NCBI GenBank assembly: GCA_030725745.1
Contig: JANRFH010000030.1
Coordinates: forward strand, 86,792 to 150,791
Direction: 5' to 3'
Source of the DNA: Akkermansiaceae bacterium
Lineage (GTDB): Bacteria > Verrucomicrobiota > Verrucomicrobiia > Verrucomicrobiales > Akkermansiaceae
DNA length: 64,000 bases
In this document: positions 1-6,832 of the stretch, piece after piece
Layout of the letters: every line of letters starts with the position of its first letter
Numbering within the stretch: the first letter of the stretch is position 1
Program-made: the position numbers and the translations under genes
The notes under the pieces: model-generated
What the model saw: the letters and a program-made list of their open reading frames with translations, nothing else
The model's database searches: none
Told to the model about the DNA's origin: nothing

Positions 1-83
1 TAGCGGCCTTCTTAGGAGCTGCTTTTTTAGCGGCCTTCTTAGGAGCTGCTTTTTTAGCGGCCTTCTTAGGAGCTGCTTTTTTG
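1..83 (-). repeat. 27-bp coding tandem repeat in the H1-like tail
   Basis: Three near-identical 27-bp units start at about 1, 28 and 55 and then degenerate. Each encodes nine residues (KAAPKKAAK type) in the frame of the BlaI-like gene. The array continues past the left edge, so the copy number is unknown. Such arrays can change length by slippage. Confidence 0.85.
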
Positions 84-592
84 GCAGCCTTCTTAGCAGG
101 CGCTTTTTTCACCGCTTTCTTAGCAGCGGCTTTTTTGGCCGGTGCCTTTTTGGCGGCTTTCTTTACGGTTTTCTTCGCGGGTTTCTTCGCGGCTTTTTTT
201 GCTGATTTTTTTGCAGCCATAATTTTGTGTAGTTGGAGTTCGCGTTCGATGTTGGTTTTCTCTTCCAGTGTTAATGAACCGGCGGAGAGGGTAGCGAGAA
301 CAGCCTCACCGAGGCGTCCTCCAAAAGCGTTCAGGATGAAGTCCTGCGTCGCGCGTTGCACGATGACTTCCTGTTTGTGCGCAGGCTCATAAGTATGAGC
401 CCTCCCGGTGCGCAAGCGTTTCACGAGTCCCTTTCGCTCTAGGCTCTGCATTACGGAGAGCACAGTAGTATAGGCGCGTTCGCGACCGTCTGGCAGCATG
501 TCATTCACCACGTTTACCGTAGATGGCCCTTCGTGCCACAGCACGGACAGAGCCTGCAGTTCTAGGTTGGAAGGAATGGACGGATTTGCCAT
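1..592 (-). CDS. BlaI/MecI-type repressor fused to a histone H1-like Lys/Ala tail (3' end off window)
   Basis: This frame is absent from the ORF track because it has no stop inside the window; I translated it by hand. Residues 1-124 match the BlaI/MecI/CopY winged-helix family (AYTTVLSVMQSLERKGLV, then GRAHTYEP), which binds palindromic operators as a dimer. From residue 125 (MAAKKSAKK) the same frame continues without a stop into at least 70 residues made almost only of Lys, Ala and Pro, including KAAPKKAAK repeats. Typical BlaI/MecI proteins end near 125 residues, so the tail is an addition. It resembles histone H1 C-terminal tails and bacterial H1-like proteins, which suggests non-specific DNA binding or compaction (inference). 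No BlaR-type sensor protease is visible nearby. Confidence 0.85.
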   Translation of the reverse strand, partial: MANPSIPSNLELQALSVLWHEGPSTVNVVNDMLPDGRERAYTTVLSVMQSLERKGLVKRLRTGRAHTYEPAHKQEVIVQRATQDFILNAFGGRLGEAVLATLSAGSLTLEEKTNIERELQLHKIMAAKKSAKKAAKKPAKKTVKKAAKKAPAKKAAAKKAVKKAPAKKAAKKAAPKKAAKKAAPKKAAKKAAPKKAA

Positions 593-664
593 AGGGTTGA
601 TTGCCTTTCGGTGATTACGACAAAACTAGTATTACGGCATTTCGTCAAGTTTAATCTCAATGAT

Positions 665-682
665 ATTTCGTGTTCACGAAAT
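665..682. promoter_or_regulatory. Perfect 18-bp palindrome, candidate operator
   Basis: ATTTCGTG-TT-CACGAAAT is a perfect inverted repeat, with a further ATTTCGT half-site at 639-645. It lies between the stop of the TlpA-like gene and the start of the BlaI-like gene, 73 bp upstream of that start. BlaI-family repressors usually autoregulate from dyads in their own promoters, so this is a candidate operator by position only. Confidence 0.4.
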
Positions 683-733
683 TAAATCAAACCCTCTACC
701 CCAAATCCAGTACTAGAACTCCCGAACATCCAT

Positions 734-1690
734 TCAGTCCTCTCTCATCTCGGGACGAAGAATGCCGGGATCGATCTCTTCGAGAGCTCTCCAGAAGTCA
801 TCGTTCGTCGGATGGCCGTTAAAAAGAACGCGTCCATCTCGTGAGATAATTACAACTGCTGGCACGCTCTGCACGCGTAGCTTCGCTGCCAAAGGAGACT
901 TCTTCGTATCAACGATCCAAGCCCCCGGCGCGTCTTTCTCAGTTGCAGCAAGCATCAGCCGTGCATCGACTGCAACCTTCTCAGATGTCTCCGGTAACAT
1001 AGATGCCACCGCTACGCCTTTGCTGTTGAGATGATCTGCGGTGATGAAAAAATCTACCAGCGTTGCCTCGCATTCACGACTCCATGGCGACCAGAAATGC
1101 AGTAGCAGTGCTTTGCGGTCACCCAGGATTTCACCGAGCGTCACGGTTCCTTCCTCCAGCGTTTTTTTGTACGGCTTTTCGAAATTCACACGCACGGACT
1201 TCATGGCATCCATCAATCGAATGCGGTCGATGTGTGGAGCAAATGCCGCGCCTTGCCGTGGACTGAGCCAGAACGCCTCTGTAATGTGTTGTTTGAAACC
1301 CGCCTTATCGCCTCTGTCCAGCGCATCCAGCGCGGTGACGTATTCCGTCACAGCCAACCAATCGTCCACGCTTGCGAAAATCTCAGACTCAGCGAGATCG
1401 AACTTTTCCTTCTGCTTCTCGAACTCAGGCAGGAGCTCGGCGATCTCTTTGTCCTCCGCACGATCCACGTGAAAGAGGAAACGCGCTTCAAGAATCACTT
1501 GCTCTGGAACTTCGAGCGAACGCGCCGCAACAATCGCTTCTGTGAGTGCTTCGGGAGACTCTCTTATAGAAAGTAGCTCCTCGATCGCATCCTCCTTCGG
1601 CGTCATCACCAAATCGCCCGGCTGCACAGCTTGCCCTGCGGCGAGCTGTACACATACGGCGAGCGAGATCAGGAGCTTGCGTGGATCCAT
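734..1690 (-). CDS. Secreted thioredoxin-fold (TlpA/redoxin-like) protein lacking the first CxxC cysteine
   Basis: The N-terminus looks like a signal peptide (hydrophobic LLISLAVCVQLAAG). The middle, about residues 25-175, is helical and unassigned. The C-terminal third has a thioredoxin-like layout: TLGEILGDRKALLLHFWSPW, then the active-site position SPWSREC, then a cis-Pro motif SVPAVV and GRVLFNG. In place of CxxC there is SRxC, so only the resolving-position cysteine remains and ordinary dithiol reductase activity is unlikely. It starts 4 nt after the LysM lipoprotein stop, so the two are probably co-transcribed. It may act as a periplasmic scaffold or one-Cys redoxin (inference). Confidence 0.7.
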   Translation of the reverse strand: MDPRKLLISLAVCVQLAAGQAVQPGDLVMTPKEDAIEELLSIRESPEALTEAIVAARSLEVPEQVILEARFLFHVDRAEDKEIAELLPEFEKQKEKFDLAESEIFASVDDWLAVTEYVTALDALDRGDKAGFKQHITEAFWLSPRQGAAFAPHIDRIRLMDAMKSVRVNFEKPYKKTLEEGTVTLGEILGDRKALLLHFWSPWSRECEATLVDFFITADHLNSKGVAVASMLPETSEKVAVDARLMLAATEKDAPGAWIVDTKKSPLAAKLRVQSVPAVVIISRDGRVLFNGHPTNDDFWRALEEIDPGILRPEMRED

Positions 1691-1694
1691 CAGA

Positions 1695-2084
1695 CTAATT
1701 CGCAGGGATCTTGAGCTTGGCGCCGAGCACAGCGATATCGTTCTTCAGGCCGTTTGCCTGTTGGATAGCAGCAACAGTAACTCCGTATTTCCTAGCAATA
1801 CCCCCGAGAGTATCTCCGCGAACCACAGTATGTACCGTAGCAACCCTGCTCGGAGCGGAAGGTTCTGGTGTAGGAGAAGATGCAGTGTCTTCATAAACAG
1901 CTGGTGCGTCATACGCCGGGTTCACATCAGAAGCGGGACTCTCGTAAGGCGTGCCGCTGTCATCGCCGTAGTCGGGCGCAGCATAGGGATTGGAGACATC
2001 GTAATTCTCCCCACCACCTTTTGAGGCGCAGGAAGCGAGTAGGGCGGACATCGCCGCGACGGGGAGCAGGAGCTTGTTTTTCAT
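1695..2084 (-). CDS. LysM-domain lipoprotein
   Basis: The start at MKNKLLLP is preferred over the longer frame because it gives a clean lipoprotein signal with lipobox LLASC at about residues 14-18. A Pro/Ser/Asp/Tyr-rich linker follows. The last 45 residues are one LysM module (HTVVRGDTLGGIARKYGV through LKIPAN), which binds peptidoglycan glycan chains. Predicted to be lipid-anchored and to contact the cell wall. It is the first gene of a pair with the TlpA-like gene, four bases downstream. Confidence 0.85.
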   Translation of the reverse strand: MKNKLLLPVAAMSALLASCASKGGGENYDVSNPYAAPDYGDDSGTPYESPASDVNPAYDAPAVYEDTASSPTPEPSAPSRVATVHTVVRGDTLGGIARKYGVTVAAIQQANGLKNDIAVLGAKLKIPAN

Positions 2085-2169
2085 ATTGGGAATACGGATT
2101 GATAACTGCGAGCTTGTCACTCGCCACATAAGGAAACGATTGCGGGAAGGGTTTTGTTCAAGCTGAATA

Positions 2170-2970
2170 TTACGGCCATCTAAAAAATCCGTCTACCGCA
2201 GACTCAGTGTGTGCGGCCAGTTCCCTCAGCGTCTCTTCCCTCAGTATCGCAATTCGCTCCGCGATATGCATCGAAAACGCGGGTTCGTTGCGCTTCCCAC
2301 GCACTGGCTCGGGAGCGAGATATGGAGAATCCGTCTCCAACATGAAACTCCCCGCCGGGCATCGCGCCGCCGCATCCTTTGCCGCATGCGCGTTTTTGAA
2401 AGTCGATACACCACCGAAGGAAACCAACCCACCCATAGCAATCACCTTCTCCCCCAGCTCCCAGTCGGAAATAAAACAATGGAACACCGCCCGCACTTTT
2501 CCGGAAAAACACGAATAGATCTCCAGCGCATCTTCAAACGATCTGCTGCCCTCCTTGTCGCGCGTGTGGATCACCACATTCAGTCCTGCATCACGCGCCA
2601 GCTCGAAGTGGCTCGTTAGGAAATCCCTCTGCCGTTTCCTGAAATTCATTTCATCCCACCCCTCCGGAGCCGGATGAAAATAATCCAGCCCCGTCTCACC
2701 AATCGCACACACCCGCGCATCGCCCGCAAAAGTAGCCAAGCGCGCCACCGCATCATCCGGCGCGTTATGAACATCGCAGGGATGAATACCTATCGCCGCC
2801 TTCACCCTTGCATCTCGCGCCAGTTCCAAGTTCGCCTCTATATCTTCCAGACACGTCGCCAGGGTCACCATCCTCTTCACACCCGCTGCATCCGCCCGAG
2901 AAATAATCTCCGCTGCTTCGCCCTCGTTGAAACGCGCCGAAGCCAGATGACAATGCGAATCTGTGATCAT
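2170..2970 (-). CDS. tatD: TatD family metal-dependent deoxyribonuclease
   Basis: The start chosen is the ATG that overlaps the trpF stop by 4 bp (ATGA), giving MITDSHCHLASARF. The amidohydrolase-type barrel shows HCH metal ligands near the N-terminus, IGETGLDYFH (Glu ligand), VIHTRD (His), AVFHCF (His) and LETDSPYLAPEP (Asp), all characteristic of TatD. Members are Mg-dependent 3'-5' exonucleases implicated in DNA fragment processing. At about 266 residues the length is normal. Confidence 0.93.
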   Translation of the reverse strand: MITDSHCHLASARFNEGEAAEIISRADAAGVKRMVTLATCLEDIEANLELARDARVKAAIGIHPCDVHNAPDDAVARLATFAGDARVCAIGETGLDYFHPAPEGWDEMNFRKRQRDFLTSHFELARDAGLNVVIHTRDKEGSRSFEDALEIYSCFSGKVRAVFHCFISDWELGEKVIAMGGLVSFGGVSTFKNAHAAKDAAARCPAGSFMLETDSPYLAPEPVRGKRNEPAFSMHIAERIAILREETLRELAAHTESAVDGFFRWP

Positions 2971-3611
2971 GCCCGGCACGCTGCGAGTAGCGCCTTAACT
3001 TTCACGAAATCCTTCACACCCGGCGAGACCTCCGCACCCGATGCCACATCCAACGCCGTAGGCCTCACCTGCGCCACAGCATCCGCCGCATTCTCCGGAG
3101 TAATACCTCCCGCCAATATCACCGGCATACCCGGATATTTTTTCATGAAATCCTTCGCAAGCCCCCAATCAAATGTCTGTCCTGTCCCGCCGAAGACCAC
3201 TGGCGCATGCGCATCCAGCAAGATCCCATCCGCCGCATACTCTCCCGCTCTCGCGATATCATCCTCATCTTGCACCCCCAGCGCCTTCACCACCGGTATG
3301 CCCGCAGCAGTGAAACGCCCCACCACCTCCGGCGTCTCATCACCGTGAAGCTGCACCACATCGATCATCCCGTCTCCGAAAAGCCGAAACGGTAGATCCC
3401 CCGCCTCATTCACAAAAACACCTACGCGTAGGATGTTACCGGCTAGTTCCTTCATCCATCTCCCTTCCTCCGGAGCGAGGTAGCGTTTCGATTTCGGCCA
3501 GAAATTAAAACCCACCGCATCCACCCCCAGCTCCACGAGCTTCTCCGCATCCTCACGCATCCGCACCCCGCAAATCTTCAGAGCCGTCCTATCCTTTCCG
3601 AAAAAATCCAT
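2967..3611 (-). CDS. trpF: Phosphoribosylanthranilate isomerase
   Basis: TrpF catalyses the Amadori rearrangement of N-(5-phosphoribosyl)anthranilate in tryptophan synthesis. The start MDFFGKDRT is used because the longer frame begins with TTG. Family motifs are present: LKICGVRMREDA (catalytic Cys), GFNFWPKSKRY, VQLHGDE, LLDAHAPVVFGGTGQTFDW and VILAGGITPENA, ending in DVASGAEVSPGVKD. Other trp genes are not in the window. It is coupled to tatD by a 4-bp overlap. Confidence 0.95.
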   Translation of the reverse strand: MDFFGKDRTALKICGVRMREDAEKLVELGVDAVGFNFWPKSKRYLAPEEGRWMKELAGNILRVGVFVNEAGDLPFRLFGDGMIDVVQLHGDETPEVVGRFTAAGIPVVKALGVQDEDDIARAGEYAADGILLDAHAPVVFGGTGQTFDWGLAKDFMKKYPGMPVILAGGITPENAADAVAQVRPTALDVASGAEVSPGVKDFVKVKALLAACRA

Positions 3612-3724
3612 ATCTTCGCCACGCAAGTTGCCCCCCGCTCACCACCATTGCAAGCGACCAACCGCATTCCTCGCTCGCATTTTTCATGGAAAAATCACAA
3701 CCTGAAGCACGTAAACACAAAAGC

Positions 3725-4663
3725 ATGAAATCAAAACCTCTCCACCTCGCCGCTTTCGTCGGCATCATCGCCTCCTTCCTCTGGCTCTTCTCCACCGCCG
3801 AGGAAGCCCCTGCATCCAAGAAACACAAAATCGTTTTCGTCGCAGGAAAAGCCAGCCACGGCCCCGGCGAACACGAACACCGCGCCGGCTCCATGCTCCT
3901 CGCTGCACAACTTGAAAAATCAAACCTCGGCCTTGAAACAGTCGTAGTTACCGATGGCTGGCCGAAGGATGAAAGCGTCTTCGACGGCGCATCCGCCGTG
4001 ATCTTCTACGCCGACGGAGGTAAGAGGCATCCCGCCGTCCCGCACATAGAAAAACTCAACGAACTCGTCAAACAAGGTGTCGGTATCGGCTGCATCCACT
4101 ACGGCATCGAAGTCGAAAAAGGCGCACCCGGAGATACTTTCCTCGATGCCATCGGCGGCCACTTCGAGGCAAATTGGTCGGTCAACCCTCACTGGGAAGC
4201 CACCTTCGTCATGCCAGATCACGAAGTCGCCAACGGCATCCAGGACTACAGCATCCTAGACGAGTGGTATTACCACATGCGCTTCCGCCCGAACATGGAA
4301 GGTATTACCCCTATCCTATCCGATCTCCCTTCGGAGAAAACCCTCTCACGCCCCGATGGCCCACACTCAGGCAACCCAGCCGTCCGCAAGGCAGTCCTCG
4401 AGGACAAAGAACCCCAACACGTCATGTGGGTCTTCGATCGCCCGGAGGAAATCGGCGGCGGCCGCGGCTTCGGATTCTCCGGCGGCCATTTCCACAAAAA
4501 CTGGCAGAATGACAGCCAGCGCCGCGTCGTCCTCAACGCCATCGCATGGATCGCTGGTATGGACATCCCCGAGGAAGGCATCCCATCCGCCACGCCCACC
4601 GATGAGGAAATGACTGCAAACCTCGACGTAAAGCAGCCGCGCAAGCCCAGAAAGCAAAAGTAA
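3725..4663 (+). CDS. Secreted ThuA-like domain protein
   Basis: The start at MKSKPLHL gives a signal peptide (AAFVGIIASFLWLFSTAEEA). The ThuA-like, glutamine-amidotransferase-related fold follows: KIVFVAGKASHGPGEHEH, AVIFYADGGKRHP, GIGCIHYGIEV, then GGGRGFGFSGGHFHKNW. In this family a ligand-binding pocket sits in a class I amidotransferase-like fold with an altered catalytic centre. Such proteins are abundant and exported in Verrucomicrobiota and Planctomycetota and are usually linked to carbohydrate metabolism; the substrate is unknown. It ends just before a family C repeat arm that leads into the aminopeptidase. Confidence 0.85.
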   Translation: MKSKPLHLAAFVGIIASFLWLFSTAEEAPASKKHKIVFVAGKASHGPGEHEHRAGSMLLAAQLEKSNLGLETVVVTDGWPKDESVFDGASAVIFYADGGKRHPAVPHIEKLNELVKQGVGIGCIHYGIEVEKGAPGDTFLDAIGGHFEANWSVNPHWEATFVMPDHEVANGIQDYSILDEWYYHMRFRPNMEGITPILSDLPSEKTLSRPDGPHSGNPAVRKAVLEDKEPQHVMWVFDRPEEIGGGRGFGFSGGHFHKNWQNDSQRRVVLNAIAWIAGMDIPEEGIPSATPTDEEMTANLDVKQPRKPRKQK

Positions 4664-4670
4664 TCTCTTC

Positions 4671-4708
4671 CTCTTCCTTAGAGTTTAAAATTTAAAGTTT
4701 AGAATTTC
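4671..4708 (+). repeat. Family C dispersed element (solo arm)
   Basis: CTCTTCCTT is followed by decaying TTTAAA(G/A)T-type heptads. The same word order recurs at 41108-41151 and, inverted, at 31470-31506, 37459-37495 and 42277-42312. The arm ends 5 nt before the aminopeptidase start codon and so occupies its ribosome-binding region. Confidence 0.75.
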
Positions 4709-4713
4709 AGCCT

Positions 4714-6006
4714 ATGCGCACCGAATCCCCACCCTCCGCCCTCTTCGCAACCCATCGGAAAAACCTCGCCGCCCTCCTCCCTGCAGGAGCACTCGCCGTC
4801 GTTCAATCCAACGACATCTTCCCCACCAACGCCGACGCCACACTGCCCTTCAAGCAGAACAACGACCTCTTCTACCTCACCGGCATCGCCCAAGAAGAAA
4901 CCGTCCTCCTCATCTGCCCATCCGCCCACGACCCCAAGGACAGAGAAATCCTCTTCCTCCGTGAGACCAACGAAACCATCGCCGTCTGGGAAGGCGCGAA
5001 GCTCACCAAGGAACAAGCCAAAGCACGCACCGGCATCGAGCGTATCGAATGGATCTCCGCCTTCGATATCAATCTCAGCCGCCTCGCCCTCCAGTCGGAA
5101 ACCTTTTTCCTCACCACCAACGAGCACCCTCGCTCCGCCACCGGCATAGAGACTCGCAACGACCGCTTCATCAAGGACTGCAAGGCACGCTTCCCGCTCC
5201 ACAACTACGCCCGCCTCGCACCACTTCTCTACCAACTCCGCTCCATCAAGTCCGCTGAGGAAATCCGCTTCACGGAAATCGCCTGCCGCATCACCGGCGA
5301 TGGCTTCCGCCGCGTCCTCGGTTTTGTGAAACCCGGCATCGGTGAATGGGAGGTCGAGGCCGAGTTCATCCACGAATTCACCCGCGCTGGCTCACACGGA
5401 TTCGCCTACACCCCCATCATCGCCGGGGGGAAAAACGCCTGCGTCCTCCACTACATCACCAACGAAGATTTGCTCGTCGATGGTGATCTCCTCCTCCTCG
5501 ACGTAGGCGCCGAATACGCCGGATGGAATGCAGACATGACACGCACCATCCCCGTCTCGGGAAAATTCACCCCCCGCCAGCGCGATGTCTACGAGGCAGT
5601 CCTCCGCATCGTCCACTTCGCCGATTCCATCCTCCGCCCCGGTATCCTCATCGCGGATTATCAAAAAGCCATCCTCGCAGAGATGGAAAAGGAACTCATC
5701 GCCCTAGGCCTCTTCACCGCAGAGGAAGCCGCCGCCCAAGATGAAACCAAGCCTCTCGTGAAAAAATACTTCATGCACGGCACCTCCCACCACCTCGGCC
5801 TCGATGTGCACGATGTCTCCCCCGCCAATCAACCCGTCGCCCCCGGCATGCTCTTCACCATCGAGCCCGGCATCTACATCCCCGATGAAAACCTCGGCAT
5901 CCGCCTAGAAAACGACTACCTCATCGGCGAAGACGGCAACACCAACCTCATGGCTCACATCCCCATCGAGCCCGATGAAATCGAGGCCATCATGGCTGGT
6001 GCCTAA
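4714..6006 (+). CDS. pepP: Xaa-Pro aminopeptidase (aminopeptidase P, M24B)
   Basis: A cytosolic metallopeptidase that removes N-terminal residues before proline. The N-terminal AMP_N domain spans about residues 1-140 (NNDLFYLTGI, ILFLRETNE). The pita-bread catalytic domain shows the five metal ligands in order: LLLDVGAEYAGWNADMTRT (two Asp), MHGTSHHLGLDVHD (His), FTIEPGIYIP (Glu) and IRLENDYLI (Glu). At 430 residues the length is normal for PepP. The start lies immediately after a family C repeat arm. Confidence 0.93.
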   Translation: MRTESPPSALFATHRKNLAALLPAGALAVVQSNDIFPTNADATLPFKQNNDLFYLTGIAQEETVLLICPSAHDPKDREILFLRETNETIAVWEGAKLTKEQAKARTGIERIEWISAFDINLSRLALQSETFFLTTNEHPRSATGIETRNDRFIKDCKARFPLHNYARLAPLLYQLRSIKSAEEIRFTEIACRITGDGFRRVLGFVKPGIGEWEVEAEFIHEFTRAGSHGFAYTPIIAGGKNACVLHYITNEDLLVDGDLLLLDVGAEYAGWNADMTRTIPVSGKFTPRQRDVYEAVLRIVHFADSILRPGILIADYQKAILAEMEKELIALGLFTAEEAAAQDETKPLVKKYFMHGTSHHLGLDVHDVSPANQPVAPGMLFTIEPGIYIPDENLGIRLENDYLIGEDGNTNLMAHIPIEPDEIEAIMAGA

Positions 6007-6027
6007 GGATGGCCCAGCCGCAGCCAG

Positions 6028-6219
6028 TCACCACGTCCGCACATCATCCGCCGTACCCAGCTTCCCGTCCTTCCCCGGAGATACTGCAGCCACCTTTCGC
6101 CCCTCCAACCTCGTTTCTCTCATATCCAGCTTCAGGTCGAGAACTCCATCCGCATCCGTATCTAGAAAAACGGTAAACGGATTCCCCCATTCATCGTACA
6201 GGCCACACACGCGCCACAC
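6028..6219 (-). pseudogene. C-terminal remnant of a GspG-like pseudopilin
   Basis: The reading frame encodes YDEWGNPFTVFLDTDADG and ends SPGKDGKLGTADDVRTW. This pattern (D-x-WGNP, then GPDGKxGTxDDVxxW) is the calcium-binding C-terminal region of type II secretion major pseudopilins as seen in Planctomycetota and Verrucomicrobiota. The prepilin N-terminus with its hydrophobic helix is missing, and an in-frame TAG lies nine codons upstream. I read it as a truncated relic rather than a gene. The rest of the 400-bp spacer 6007-6405 holds the structured element at 6316-6368 and no other ORF I trust. Confidence 0.5.
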
Positions 6220-6315
6220 TGCAATGCATCCCTAATCTCCCAACAACTTCACAACTAGCGTTTCATCCACTCCACGCCCTTCCCAAATAACACTTCCAGC
6301 ACGCGAGAAATGAGG

Positions 6316-6368
6316 GACTCCCCATTTTTAGGGATGGCGAGAATCCAAGATTCTGGCAGGTTGGAGTC
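6316..6368. repeat. Structured element with three-way-junction folding potential
   Basis: An outer stem GACTCC (6316-6321) pairs with GGAGTC (6363-6368). Inside are two hairpins: CCAT (6322-6325) with ATGG (6334-6337), and AGAATC-CAA-GATTCT (6340-6354). All three stems are perfect. The segment is readable in several frames (for example RDSPFLGMARIQDSGRLES on +), which I vaguely recall as recurring spurious peptides in Verrucomicrobia; that memory is unverified. Likely a dispersed repeat or small structured RNA in the leader of the EF-hand gene. Confidence 0.55.
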
Positions 6369-6405
6369 GTATGGGCACATGCCCTCTCATGTAGAAATCA
6401 CTAAA

Positions 6406-6780
6406 ATGAAAAAGACCCTAATTTCCGCCGCCCTTCTCGCCATGTTCCTTCCCTGCTCCGCAGCGGATGAGGAAGCAGAACAATTGGAAAAGATCCGTAA
6501 TGCCATCGACAAGGACAAGGACGGGGAAATCACCCACAAAGAGTTCATGACGCACGCGGTGCGTTGGTTCGGTGTGAAGGACGGAGACAAGAGCGGGGAT
6601 CTCGACATCGATGAATTCGGCCACGGAGCCTTCGAGAAATGGGATGCGGACAAGAGCGACCGAGTAGATCCCGAGGAATGGGAGGCCATGCGCGAGGCGC
6701 ATTTCAAGGTTTACGATGAGGATGAAGACGGCTCGATCTCCAAAAAGGAGTGGAAGAACTTCGATCCGAAGAGGGAGTGA
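6406..6780 (+). CDS. Secreted EF-hand calcium-binding protein
   Basis: The start at MKKTLISAALL gives a signal peptide (AMFLPCSAADEE); the longer ORF start at 6310 reads through the structured repeat and is rejected. About 100 mature residues hold four EF-hand-like loops: DKDKDGEITHKE, DGDKSGDLDIDE, DADKSDRVDPEE and DEDEDGSISKKE. Loops 1, 2 and 4 keep the acidic and Gly positions, while loop 3 has Asp in place of the central Gly. Such short EF-hand proteins are common in Verrucomicrobiota and Planctomycetota and probably bind calcium in the envelope; the partner is unknown. Confidence 0.88.
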   Translation: MKKTLISAALLAMFLPCSAADEEAEQLEKIRNAIDKDKDGEITHKEFMTHAVRWFGVKDGDKSGDLDIDEFGHGAFEKWDADKSDRVDPEEWEAMREAHFKVYDEDEDGSISKKEWKNFDPKRE

Positions 6781-6795
6781 TAGGCGGCGCAGCCG

Positions 6796-6829
6796 AAAGG
6801 AACCGCGATTTCAGAATCACGGTTCCTTT
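6796..6829. terminator. Bidirectional terminator
   Basis: AAAGGAACCG and CGGTTCCTTT are perfect inverted arms, extended by GATT/AATC after one mismatch, with a TCAG loop. The hairpin sits between the convergent EF-hand and sulfatase-like genes, and the A/T flanks would serve both strands. Confidence 0.8.
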
Positions 6830-6832
6830 CCC

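Noticed and set aside
1-83. Non-coding satellite or CRISPR-like array at the left edge
   Set aside because: The period is 27 bp with no spacers, and the units are in frame with the BlaI-like gene as Lys/Ala codons.
6310-6405. N-terminal extension of the EF-hand protein
   Set aside because: The extension translates the structured repeat; starting at 6406 yields a proper signal peptide.
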